From Rhodococcus yunnanensis NBRC 103083 (GTDB lineage: Bacteria; Actinomycetota; Actinomycetes; Mycobacteriales; Mycobacteriaceae), in contig NZ_BCXH01000022.1 in assembly GCF_001895005.1 (NCBI RefSeq), positions 30,976-94,975 of the forward strand: a DNA stretch of 64,000 nt, written 5' to 3'. This document shows, piece by piece, positions 25,630 through 33,403 of the stretch. Below the pieces are notes generated by a model that saw only the letters and a list, made by a program, of their open reading frames with translations, was not told the origin of the DNA and made no database searches. Positions within the stretch are counted from its first letter, which is position 1; each line of letters starts with the position of its first letter. Position numbers and translations under genes: made by a program.

Positions 25630-26805
25630 ATGAATCTGGCCCTGACAGAAGAGGAAGCCGCGTTTCGTGACGAGATGCGGACGTTCTTCACCACCGAGAT
25701 TCCCGCGGAGATCCGCGAGAAGAACAGGGTGGGCATCGAAGTGAGCCGTGAAGACATGGTGACGACGATGCGAATTCTCAACGAGAACGGGCTGGCCGTC
25801 CCGCACTGGCCGGTGGAGTTCGGGGGTCGTGACTGGACGCCGGTGCAGCGTCACATCTGGCTCGACGAGATGCAGCTCGCGTCGGTTCCCGAACCGCTGG
25901 CATTCAATGCGTCGATGGTGGGACCTGTCATCGCGACGTTCGGATCGCAGGAGCAGAAGGAGAAGTTTCTGCCCGCCACGGCGAATCTGGACATCTGGTG
26001 GTGTCAGGGCTTCTCCGAACCCGAAGCCGGGTCCGATCTCGCATCGCTGCGGACGACGGCCTTGCGTGACGGTGACGACTACATCGTCAACGGGCAGAAG
26101 ACATGGACGACGCTCGGCCAGTACGCGGACTGGATTTTCACGCTCGTGCGTACCGATCCCGAGGCGCCGAAGAAGCAAGCGGGAATCTCGTTTCTGCTGA
26201 TCGATCTGAAAACTCCAGGGATCACCGTTCGCCCGATCAAGTTGATCGACGGCAGCTTCGAGGTCAACGAGGTGTTCTTCGAGAACGTACGCGTTCCGGC
26301 GGAAAACCTTGTCGGCGAGGAGAATCAGGGGTGGAGCTACGCGAAGTTCCTACTCGGCAACGAGCGGACAGGGGTCGCCCGCGTGGGGCACACCAAGGTC
26401 CGTCTCGAGCGCGCGAAGGAGTATGCGGCGTCGACCACGGTAGGCAACGGAACGCTGCTCGACGACCCGCTGTTCGCGGCGCGATACGCCGAGCTCGAAA
26501 ACGAGGTCCTCGCACTCGAACTCACTCAACTTCGGCTCGTGTCGAGCTCCGCCGACGGCAAGCCCAATCCGGCGTCGTCGATTCTGAAACTGCGTGGATC
26601 CGAACTGCAGCAGGCCGCCACCGAGATGTTGATGGACATCGCCGGACCGGACTCGCTTCCGTACGAGGGGGGTGATGACATCGAGAGCCCTGGATGGGCG
26701 CAGCGTTCGGTGCCGACCTACCTCAACTACCGCAAGGTGTCGATCTACGGCGGTTCCAACGAAGTGCAGCGGCAGATCATCGCATCGACGATTCTCGGAT
26801 TGTGA
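25630..26805 (+). CDS. Acyl-CoA dehydrogenase
   Basis: A 391-residue flavoprotein with the usual order of N-terminal helices, beta domain and C-terminal helical domain. Motifs: WWCQGFSEPEAGSDLASLRT (FAD/substrate contacts), NGQKTWTT and IYGGSNEVQR near the C-terminus. The glutamate position of medium-chain enzymes reads as glycine in IYGGS, as in many mycolata FadE proteins that work as alpha2beta2 pairs. The second dehydrogenase follows after 10 bp, so the two probably form one heteromeric enzyme for an acyl or steroid side-chain CoA. A good ribosome site (GGAGGGATCTC) precedes ATG 25630. Confidence 0.9.
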   Translation: MNLALTEEEAAFRDEMRTFFTTEIPAEIREKNRVGIEVSREDMVTTMRILNENGLAVPHWPVEFGGRDWTPVQRHIWLDEMQLASVPEPLAFNASMVGPVIATFGSQEQKEKFLPATANLDIWWCQGFSEPEAGSDLASLRTTALRDGDDYIVNGQKTWTTLGQYADWIFTLVRTDPEAPKKQAGISFLLIDLKTPGITVRPIKLIDGSFEVNEVFFENVRVPAENLVGEENQGWSYAKFLLGNERTGVARVGHTKVRLERAKEYAASTTVGNGTLLDDPLFAARYAELENEVLALELTQLRLVSSSADGKPNPASSILKLRGSELQQAATEMLMDIAGPDSLPYEGGDDIESPGWAQRSVPTYLNYRKVSIYGGSNEVQRQIIASTILGL

Positions 26806-26815
26806 GGGCAGGACA

Positions 26816-27913
26816 ATGGATTTCGAACTGAACGAAGAACAGAAGCTGCTCCGGGACACCACGCGCGAGGTTCTCTCCCGTGCGTACGACACCGAGAAGC
26901 GCAACAAGATCGTCGATGCCGATCCCGGTTGGTCCGCCGAGGTATGGAAGCAACTGGCCGAGGTCGGCCTGCTCGGGTTGAGTTTCGCCGAGGACGACGG
27001 CGGCATGGATGCAGGCCCGGTGGAGGTCATGGCCGTGATGACCGAGGTCGGTCGACGCCTTGCACCCGAGCCGATTCTCGATGCCGTGCTCGTCCCCGGA
27101 GGATTGATCTCGGATGTCGGTTCGGTGGATCAGCGTCAGCGGATTCTGCCGGGCGTAGCCGAAGGCTCGACACTGCTTGCGTTCGCGCACAACGAATCAG
27201 GCAGCCGCTGGCCGAACATCGAAGTGAAGGTCTCGGCCACCGAGGACGGTGGGTCCTGGGCCTTGAACGGGGTCAAGAACCCGGTGCCGCACGGCGGTAG
27301 CGCCGACATCCTCGTCGTCAGTGCTGCGCTTGCAGGGGGCGGCGTCGGTCTGTTCCTGGTCGACGGTGACGCAACCGGGTTGGAACGAAAGAACTACCGG
27401 ACACACGACGGTCAGCGTGCGGCGCAGATCTCGCTGAGTGATGTTGCCGCGGAGCCGCTCGGTGACGGAACCGATGCGAGTGCTGCGATCGTTGCCTCGG
27501 AAGTACGCGCACAGGCCGCACTGGCAGCAGAAGCGGTGGGCGCAATGGAAGAGGCGCTTCGGCTGACGACCGACTACCTCAAAGCGCGCAAGCAATTCGG
27601 AGTTCCGCTCGCGAAATTCCAGGCGTTGACGTTCCGAGCAGCGGACATGTACGTGCTGCTCGAACTGGCCCGGAGCATGGCGCTCTACGCGACGATGTCT
27701 CTCGCGGACGGCGTCGTCGATACCGAGGTCGCGTCGCGCGCGAAGCTGCAGATTTCGCGCTCGTCACGCAAGATCGGCCAGGAGGCGATCCAACTGCACG
27801 GCGGCATCGGCGTCACGGCCGAGTATCCCGTCGGGCACTATGTCAGCCGGTTGGCCGCGATCGAACACACACTCGGCGGCGCCGACGATCACCTGCGGGT
27901 GCTGTCGAAGTAG
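26816..27913 (+). CDS. Acyl-CoA dehydrogenase, second subunit
   Basis: 365 residues, shorter and more divergent than its partner. It begins MDFELNEEQKLLRDTTREVL, with QLHGGIGVTAEYPVGHY near the C-terminus and HTLGGADDHL where other members carry the FAD-contact/catalytic motif. The pattern fits the small subunit of heterotetrameric FadE enzymes of cholesterol or fatty acid degradation. ATG at 26816 follows AGGGCAGGACA. A strong hairpin starts 8 bp after the stop, ending a two-gene operon. Confidence 0.88.
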   Translation: MDFELNEEQKLLRDTTREVLSRAYDTEKRNKIVDADPGWSAEVWKQLAEVGLLGLSFAEDDGGMDAGPVEVMAVMTEVGRRLAPEPILDAVLVPGGLISDVGSVDQRQRILPGVAEGSTLLAFAHNESGSRWPNIEVKVSATEDGGSWALNGVKNPVPHGGSADILVVSAALAGGGVGLFLVDGDATGLERKNYRTHDGQRAAQISLSDVAAEPLGDGTDASAAIVASEVRAQAALAAEAVGAMEEALRLTTDYLKARKQFGVPLAKFQALTFRAADMYVLLELARSMALYATMSLADGVVDTEVASRAKLQISRSSRKIGQEAIQLHGGIGVTAEYPVGHYVSRLAAIEHTLGGADDHLRVLSK

Positions 27914-27920
27914 AGCAGCC

Positions 27921-27956
27921 CTCGGTGGTGCGGTCCACGTGGGCCGCACCACCGAG
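27921..27956. terminator. Perfect 13-bp hairpin after the acyl-CoA dehydrogenase pair
   Basis: CTCGGTGGTGCGG (27921-27933), 10-nt loop containing CCACGTGG, exact complement at 27944-27956. Located 8 bp after the stop codon; likely terminator. Confidence 0.75.
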
Positions 27957-28129
27957 ATCTGTCAGGACGCCGTGACGAGCGGGCCCCGAGCCGAGCCGCA
28001 CCTCGTGTTCGTCCGGCGTTCGTGTGTAGTACCCGAAGGGTTCCTCTCAGGGGGCTTGGCTACTGTGGACGGCAAGAGGACGACGCGATCGGCGTATCCA
28101 CTCGAGGGCTGATCGGAAGCGAGATACCG

Positions 28130-29035
28130 ATGAAGGCACGGACGGCGGAGTACCCCCGCCCGAATCATTGCCTGCTACATCTGAGTGACACCCATCTCGT
28201 CGAGGGCGGTGACCTGTACGGAGCCGTCGACAGCACGGCCAGCCTGCGCCGAGTGCTGGGCGATATCGAGGCGTCGGGAGTTCGTCCCGACGCGTTGATC
28301 TTCACCGGCGATCTCACCGATCAGGGGGAGCCGGGCGCGTACGATCGCCTGCGGGCGTTGGTGGAGCCGGTCGCAGGCGCACTCGATGCGCAGTTGGTGT
28401 GGGCCATGGGCAATCACGACGATCGGGCAACCTTTCGCGCTCGGCTGCTGGATCAGGAGCCCACGACCGGGTCGGTGGACCGCGTACACGATATCGACGG
28501 GCTCAGAGTGATCACCCTCGACACCACGGTGCCGGGCCATCATTACGGCGCAGTGTCGACGGATCAACTGGACTGGCTCGCAGGTGTTCTCGCGACCCCG
28601 GCCGAGTTCGGCACCATCCTGGCAATGCACCATCCGCCGGTTCCGGCGGTGTTGGACCTCGCTGTCGTCGTCGAGCTCATCGATCAGCAGGCACTGGCGG
28701 AGACGCTGCGCGGCAGCGATGTTCGATCGATCCTCGCCGGGCACCTGCATTACTCGACGACGGCGACATTCGCCGGTATCCCGGTGTCGGTGGCATCGGC
28801 GACCTGTTACACGCAGGATCTCAACGTCCCGTCCGGCGCGATTCGTGGCCGAGCAGGAGCGCAGGCGTTCAACCTCGTGCACCTCTACGACGACACGGTT
28901 GTCCACTCGGTCGTCCCCGTCGGCTCGTACGACACCGTCGGGGAGTACGTCGACGCCGACGAGGTCGCTCGTCGATTGGACGCCGCAGGTGTCCGAATCG
29001 CCGACAGCGCGAGGAGTTCTCGAATCAGGCTGTAG
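28130..29035 (+). CDS. Metallophosphoesterase, Rv0805/CpdA-like cyclic nucleotide phosphodiesterase
   Basis: 301 residues with all metal ligands of class III cyclic nucleotide phosphodiesterases: D20 and H22 (LSDTHL), D61 (FTGDLTDQG), N95 and H96 (GNHDD), H167/H168 (HHPP), and H205/H207 (GHLHY). The spacing closely follows M. tuberculosis Rv0805, which hydrolyses 2',3'- and 3',5'-cAMP. ATG at 28130 lies a short distance after GGAAGCGAG. The frame is open from 28022 but the extra residues are not family-like. Its 3' end overlaps the convergent Stealth gene by 11 bp. Confidence 0.9.
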   Translation: MKARTAEYPRPNHCLLHLSDTHLVEGGDLYGAVDSTASLRRVLGDIEASGVRPDALIFTGDLTDQGEPGAYDRLRALVEPVAGALDAQLVWAMGNHDDRATFRARLLDQEPTTGSVDRVHDIDGLRVITLDTTVPGHHYGAVSTDQLDWLAGVLATPAEFGTILAMHHPPVPAVLDLAVVVELIDQQALAETLRGSDVRSILAGHLHYSTTATFAGIPVSVASATCYTQDLNVPSGAIRGRAGAQAFNLVHLYDDTVVHSVVPVGSYDTVGEYVDADEVARRLDAAGVRIADSARSSRIRL

Positions 29036-30557
29036 TTTCCCAGGGCGCCACGATCGGGAAGTACCTGTCGAGGAATTCGGTGACGCGACGGGTGCGCACC
29101 TCGAGATCCACCTCGGGGAAGCTGCCGTCGTTGAGGCAGAAGAAATCGATGGCCCTCTTGGGCAGCATGTTCTCCATGGCGTGCAGACCCGCATGTGCGG
29201 TGGTGTCGATGTAGGTGACCTTGGCGTCTCGCTGCACGACGGCTCGGCCGCTCATCAGCGCGTAGTAGTGATACAGCGAGTTGGTGACCGAGATGTTGGT
29301 GCTGGCGCGGAAGACGCTGGCCGCAGTGGCGGCGAACTCGTCGGGAAACTCGTTCTCCATCTCCTGCATGACGCTCTTGCGCAGCGGCGTCGCGGCGTGC
29401 TCCAGATGCCGAGTGGTCATGAGGCCGAACCGGTCCTGCAGCAGCCGACGGTTGACACGTGCCGCATTCTCGAAGCCGCTGCGGTCCTCGTCGTTGTAGC
29501 CCAAGCCGATTCGCGTCGTCGCCTCGATGAACATGCTGATGCCGCCGGGGGAGAAGAACATCTGTGGACCCACCGGCCTGCCGAAGAACATGTCGTCGTT
29601 GGAGTACAGAAAGTGCTCCGACAGACCGGGGATGTGGTGCAGCTGCGATTCCACGGCTTGCGAATTGTGTGTCGGCAGAACGGAAGTGTCGACGAAGAAC
29701 GTCTCGCTCGGAACGAACGTGACTCGGGGGTCCTCGGCGAGCCATGCAGGCCTGTCCGAATCCGTCGCGACGAAGATACGGCGAATCCAGGGGGCGTACA
29801 TGTGGATCGAGCGCAGCGCGTACTTGAGTTCGTCGATCTGGCGGAACCGTGCAGCCGACGCGTCGCCCTCGCCGACGACGTAGTTCTGCATCCGCCGGGC
29901 GCGTTGTGCCTGGAATTCGGCGGATGAACCGTCGACCCAGGAGAAGACGATGTCGATGTCGAAATTGATGTCCGACGCGTGGTCGGCGAACATGTTCTCG
30001 ATGGTCGGCCAGGTCTTGCCGAAGCGTTCGACGGTGCCGCGGACGGCTTCTTCACGCATTATCGTCCGTCGCGTCAACGAATTCTCCACCGGCAGAACTA
30101 TTTCGGTGGGGGAGAACGACCACAGCTCGATCTGGACTCCGGTCGAGGCGCCGTAGTTGAGGCCACTGACGGGTTCGACCCGCGGCCGGTAGAGCCGGAA
30201 GATGCGTGCGTCGGCGGCGCTGTTCGGCAGTCCGTCGGCGACGAGAACGGCTTTGCCGCGCTTGACGTCGACGGTTTTGCAGTAGAACGGCTCGCGCAGG
30301 CACGCCTCGACCAGTGTGTCCCTGAGCTTTTCGCGAACCGAGCTGTCCACTGCGACGACCGGGCGTTCGTCGTTGCCGCGAACCAGCAGATACGTGATGC
30401 CTGCGGCGTCGAGCGCTTCCCGGATGAACAGCAGGTCCTCGACCATCGCCTGATGCGGCGTCGTCGAGGTGATCGACAGTGCAAAGCGGCCGTCGAACGG
30501 GACGACGTCGTCACGATCGGTCAGCCGTGCGATCGACCGTGCGGATCCATCGGTCAC
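29025..30557 (-). CDS. Stealth-family sugar-phosphate transferase
   Basis: At least 510 residues with all four Stealth conserved regions in order: CR1 DIDIVFSWVDGS (near 204), CR2 FVATDSDRPAWL to FLYSNDDMFFGRPV (260-330), CR3 SVTNSLYHYYALMSGRAV (near 430) and CR4 ENMLPKRAIDFFCLNDGSFP (near 470). Stealth enzymes transfer hexose-1-phosphate and build phosphodiester-linked surface polysaccharide. The listed start is GTG at 30557, which has no ribosome site. A strong site, GGAGGAAGG, lies before an in-frame ATT at 30621-30623, which would add 22 residues (ITSTSSPHEIYLVPPENDLD). It is the last gene of a minus-strand run from 32756. Confidence 0.88.
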   Translation of the reverse strand: MTDGSARSIARLTDRDDVVPFDGRFALSITSTTPHQAMVEDLLFIREALDAAGITYLLVRGNDERPVVAVDSSVREKLRDTLVEACLREPFYCKTVDVKRGKAVLVADGLPNSAADARIFRLYRPRVEPVSGLNYGASTGVQIELWSFSPTEIVLPVENSLTRRTIMREEAVRGTVERFGKTWPTIENMFADHASDINFDIDIVFSWVDGSSAEFQAQRARRMQNYVVGEGDASAARFRQIDELKYALRSIHMYAPWIRRIFVATDSDRPAWLAEDPRVTFVPSETFFVDTSVLPTHNSQAVESQLHHIPGLSEHFLYSNDDMFFGRPVGPQMFFSPGGISMFIEATTRIGLGYNDEDRSGFENAARVNRRLLQDRFGLMTTRHLEHAATPLRKSVMQEMENEFPDEFAATAASVFRASTNISVTNSLYHYYALMSGRAVVQRDAKVTYIDTTAHAGLHAMENMLPKRAIDFFCLNDGSFPEVDLEVRTRRVTEFLDRYFPIVAPWETTA

Positions 30558-30672
30558 CGAGTCGTCGAGATCGTTCTCGGGAGGGACCAGGTAGATCTCG
30601 TGGGGAGACGACGTCGAAGTAATGGTGAACCTTCCTCCAGGTGGGCGTGCCGAGGACCCCCGGAGCGTGATG

Positions 30673-31023
30673 TCAGTGTATAGCCGAGCGGGCAGGGATG
30701 ATGCGCGCGGCGATCAGCAGGCCCGACGCGACGCCGAGAACGTCGAAAAGGGCATCGAGTGCCGAACCGCTTCGCCCGAGCGGCAGCACGGCCTGCAGTA
30801 TCTCCGACAGCACCGCGAACCCCGAAGTCCACGCTGCCGTCGTCGCCACCGGGATCGCCGCCACACGAGAGGTGTACGCCAACGCCGCGAACAGCGTGAA
30901 GTGGATGATCTTGTCGCTGTGCTCGAAACCGCTCGGCACTCCGGACGCCGGCGTGAACAGGATGATCAGGGCGGCGACCATCGCGACGGCGAGCGGAAGG
31001 TAGAACTTCAGCGGTAGGGGCAC
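30673..31023 (-). CDS. Small VanZ-like membrane protein
   Basis: About 116 residues with four predicted membrane helices: FYLPLAVAMVAALIILF, ...IIHFTLFAALAYTSR, VATTAAWTSGFAVLSEILQ and ALFDVLGVASGLLIAARII. The HSDKIIHF, E-x-x-Q and D-x-x-x-D pattern is that of the VanZ-like family. The function in most hosts is unknown. GTG at 31023 follows AGGAGC and lies 10 bp after the methyltransferase stop; upstream in-frame residues overlap that gene and are not family-like. Confidence 0.8.
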   Translation of the reverse strand: MPLPLKFYLPLAVAMVAALIILFTPASGVPSGFEHSDKIIHFTLFAALAYTSRVAAIPVATTAAWTSGFAVLSEILQAVLPLGRSGSALDALFDVLGVASGLLIAARIIPARSAIH

Positions 31024-31033
31024 CGCTCCTATT

Positions 31034-31660
31034 CTATGAGCCGCTCCTGCGCAGGAGGACGACGGTGTCCCTGCGTTCGGCAGGGGTGCCGTCGGGATCG
31101 ACACCGTCGCGCGCACGATCCTCGGCGACGACGGTCGTCCACTCGGCGGCATCGAACAGCGACGTGATGGCGTCGGCGTCGAACAGCAGCTGAGCGTGCT
31201 TGTGCTGTGACGCCATGTGATCGTGGGGGCTGTGTCCGACGATCAACAGGTGCCCACCCGGTGTGACGGCATCTCCGAATCGGGTGAACGCCGGGCCGGT
31301 CTGATGCGGTGGCAGCTGGAAGAAGTGGGCGGTGACGAGGTCGTACTGTGCTTCCGGCTCCCAGGTCAGGAGATCCCGGTGCAGCCATTCGATTCCTCGA
31401 TCGCCCTGCGCCTGCCGAGCGCGTTCCAGTGCAACCTCGGAGATGTCGGCTCCGGTGGTGGTCCAGCCGTTGTCGGAGAGCCAGAATGCGTCGCCGCCCT
31501 CGCCGCTACCGATGTCGAGCGCGGTGCCGGGGGTGAGTTTCGAGGCCTCGGTCACGAGAACGGGGTTGGCCTTGCCGCTCCACCGCTGTCCCTGCTCGGT
31601 GTACAGGTTGTCCCAGAACGGCTGATCGAAGGCCGGAAGGGCGTCGTCGTGTGTGTGCAT
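31034..31660 (-). CDS. Class I SAM-dependent methyltransferase (TehB/thiopurine-methyltransferase-like)
   Basis: About 208 residues. Motif I is ALDIGSGEGGDAFWLSDNGW, the acidic residue is in GADISEVALERA, and the post-II region is YDLVTAHFFQLP. The N-terminus DQPFWDNLYTEQGQRWSGKANPVL is typical of small-molecule methyltransferases in actinobacteria. The substrate is unknown. ATG at 31660 gives the family start; the frame is open to 31726. Likely cotranscribed with the oxidoreductase upstream and the VanZ-like gene downstream. Confidence 0.85.
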   Translation of the reverse strand: MHTHDDALPAFDQPFWDNLYTEQGQRWSGKANPVLVTEASKLTPGTALDIGSGEGGDAFWLSDNGWTTTGADISEVALERARQAQGDRGIEWLHRDLLTWEPEAQYDLVTAHFFQLPPHQTGPAFTRFGDAVTPGGHLLIVGHSPHDHMASQHKHAQLLFDADAITSLFDAAEWTTVVAEDRARDGVDPDGTPAERRDTVVLLRRSGS

Positions 31661-31736
31661 GCTGCCACGGTGCCAGGGCACCCGCAGTTCTGCAAGTTTA
31701 TTTGCTGTTTCGGCAAAGGAAGGCAATGCCGGTACA

Positions 31737-32756
31737 TCACACGTCGATCAGTACCTTTCCGGTCACGCCGTTCTCGACAGCGTCGTGCGCAGCGGCGGTG
31801 TCCGACAACGGGAATCGATGCAGCGGCAACCCCGCGGTCTCGCCGACCTCGAGGACGCCTGCTGCCGCCGCGGTCGTGACGTCCTGCTGCGCGGCGGCCA
31901 ATGCATCCTCGCCGACGGTGTAGAGCAGCAGGAACTGGTAGCGGGTGTTGAGCACCATGTTCGGCCGGACGTCGAGAGTGATCGTGTTGCCGCCGTTGTT
32001 TGCATACACCGCAATCGACGCTCGGGTCGACGTCACCGCGGCGTTCAGAGCCGCATTCTGGGCGGGAGCGACCTCGACGACGAGGTCGACGCCGTCGGGT
32101 GCGATCGCGCGAATCTCGGACGCCGCGTCACCGGTCTTGTAGTTCACCACGTGGTGCGCACCGGCTGCACTGGCCAGTTCGCCTTTCTCGGGTCCGCTGA
32201 CCGTCGTCACCACGGTTGCCCCGGACCAGCGGGCGAGCTGGATGGCGGCATGCCCGACGGCGCCCGCACCTCCCGCGACGAGGACGGTCTTTCCCTGCAA
32301 TGCGCCAGGATGCAGTCGCGACGGCCCGTCCTCGGAGACCGTCAGCGCCCGGTGCGCGGTCATTGCGGGGACGCCGAGACTGGCACCGACGTCGAAGCTG
32401 ACGTTCTCGGGTAGGCGCACGACATGCTCGGCAAGCACGATCGTGAACTCCTGCGCGGTGCCGGTTGGCCGCTGATGTTGAGCGAGGTAGAGCCACACTC
32501 TGTCGCCGACGGCGAGGCCCTCGACGCCCGGGCCGGCGGCGTCGACGATGCCGGAGCCGTCCTGGTTCGGAACGACCTCGTCGAATGCGAGCTTCTCACC
32601 GGGCCCGGAGCCGACTCGGTTCTTCCAATCGGTCGGATTGACCCCGGAGACCACGACCTTCACCCGGACCTCGCCTGGGCCGGGTTCGGGAACGTCGCGT
32701 TCGACGAGGTCGAGTACGGAGGTGTCGCCGGTCCTGGTGTAGGTGATTGCCTTCAT
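31737..32756 (-). CDS. Quinone oxidoreductase-like zinc-independent alcohol dehydrogenase (MDR family)
   Basis: 339 residues. GroES-like N-domain (VSGVNPTDWKNRVG, PNQDGSGIVDAAG) then an NADPH-binding Rossmann domain with VLVAGGAGAVGHAAIQLA near 155-172. Zinc-binding cysteines are absent, as in zeta-crystallin/quinone reductases. It probably reduces quinones or activated alkenes with NADPH. ATG at 32756 is the family start (MKAITYTRTGDTSVLDL); the frame runs on to 32879 through a tandem repeat and is not coding there. Head gene of the minus-strand run. Confidence 0.9.
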   Translation of the reverse strand: MKAITYTRTGDTSVLDLVERDVPEPGPGEVRVKVVVSGVNPTDWKNRVGSGPGEKLAFDEVVPNQDGSGIVDAAGPGVEGLAVGDRVWLYLAQHQRPTGTAQEFTIVLAEHVVRLPENVSFDVGASLGVPAMTAHRALTVSEDGPSRLHPGALQGKTVLVAGGAGAVGHAAIQLARWSGATVVTTVSGPEKGELASAAGAHHVVNYKTGDAASEIRAIAPDGVDLVVEVAPAQNAALNAAVTSTRASIAVYANNGGNTITLDVRPNMVLNTRYQFLLLYTVGEDALAAAQQDVTTAAAAGVLEVGETAGLPLHRFPLSDTAAAHDAVENGVTGKVLIDV

Positions 32757-32794
32757 TCGAAGTGCAACGGGATGGAAGGTGATGGAAATTCCGT

Positions 32795-32864
32795 TGGTGG
32801 GTATATGCCCTCCGGGGTTGGTGGGTACAAATCCTCCGGGCTGGTGGGTACAAGCCCTCCGGGC
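32795..32864. repeat. Three 23-24 bp direct repeats between divergent genes
   Basis: TGGTGGGTA begins copies at 32795, 32819 and 32842, each ending CCTCCGGG. The array fills the 140-bp gap between the oxidoreductase and the DinB-like gene, where promoters for both must lie. Confidence 0.8.
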
Positions 32865-32896
32865 CAGGTGAAGCCGCATGACCGAAAGGACCGCAC

Positions 32897-33403
32897 GTGA
32901 ATCACTCCGCAGTGCTCATCGACGCCTTCGACAGGATCAAGGGCGTCGTCCACGACACCCTCGAGGACATCCCTGTCGGGGCTCTCACCTACCGCCCGGA
33001 CTCCGCGGCGAACTCGGTGGCTTGGCTGATCTGGCACCTGACGCGGGTGCAGGACGATCACATCGCGGGCGTGGCGGGCAGCGAACAGGTGTGGACAGCC
33101 GACGGATGGAACGCCCGGTTCGCCCTGCCGTTCGACGACGACGCCATCGGCTACGGCCAGAGTTCCGACGACGTCGCGGCCGTCGCCAGCGGAGCCGATC
33201 TGCTGCGTGAGTACCACGACGCCGTCCACGCGAAGACCGTTGCCTACGTCGACTCGCTGGCCGCCGACGATCTCGACCGTGTGGTGGACGAGAACTGGGA
33301 TCCGCCGGTCACGCTCGGTGTGCGGCTGGTGTCCGTCGTCTCCGACGACCTGCAGCACGTAGGTCAGGCCGCCTACGTCAGGGGCTTGTTCGAGAGAATC
33401 TGA
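32897..33403 (+). CDS. DinB-like / DUF664 family protein
   Basis: 168 residues of the DinB-like four-helix-bundle superfamily. Family marks: WLIWHLTRVQDDHIAGVAG in the first half (H and the later H of DLQHVGQAAYV are the expected metal ligands). Members include mycothiol- or bacillithiol-dependent enzymes and many of unknown function. GTG at 32897 follows AAAGGA with good spacing. The 3' end overlaps the convergent MFS gene by 31 bp. Confidence 0.85.
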   Translation: MNHSAVLIDAFDRIKGVVHDTLEDIPVGALTYRPDSAANSVAWLIWHLTRVQDDHIAGVAGSEQVWTADGWNARFALPFDDDAIGYGQSSDDVAAVASGADLLREYHDAVHAKTVAYVDSLAADDLDRVVDENWDPPVTLGVRLVSVVSDDLQHVGQAAYVRGLFERI

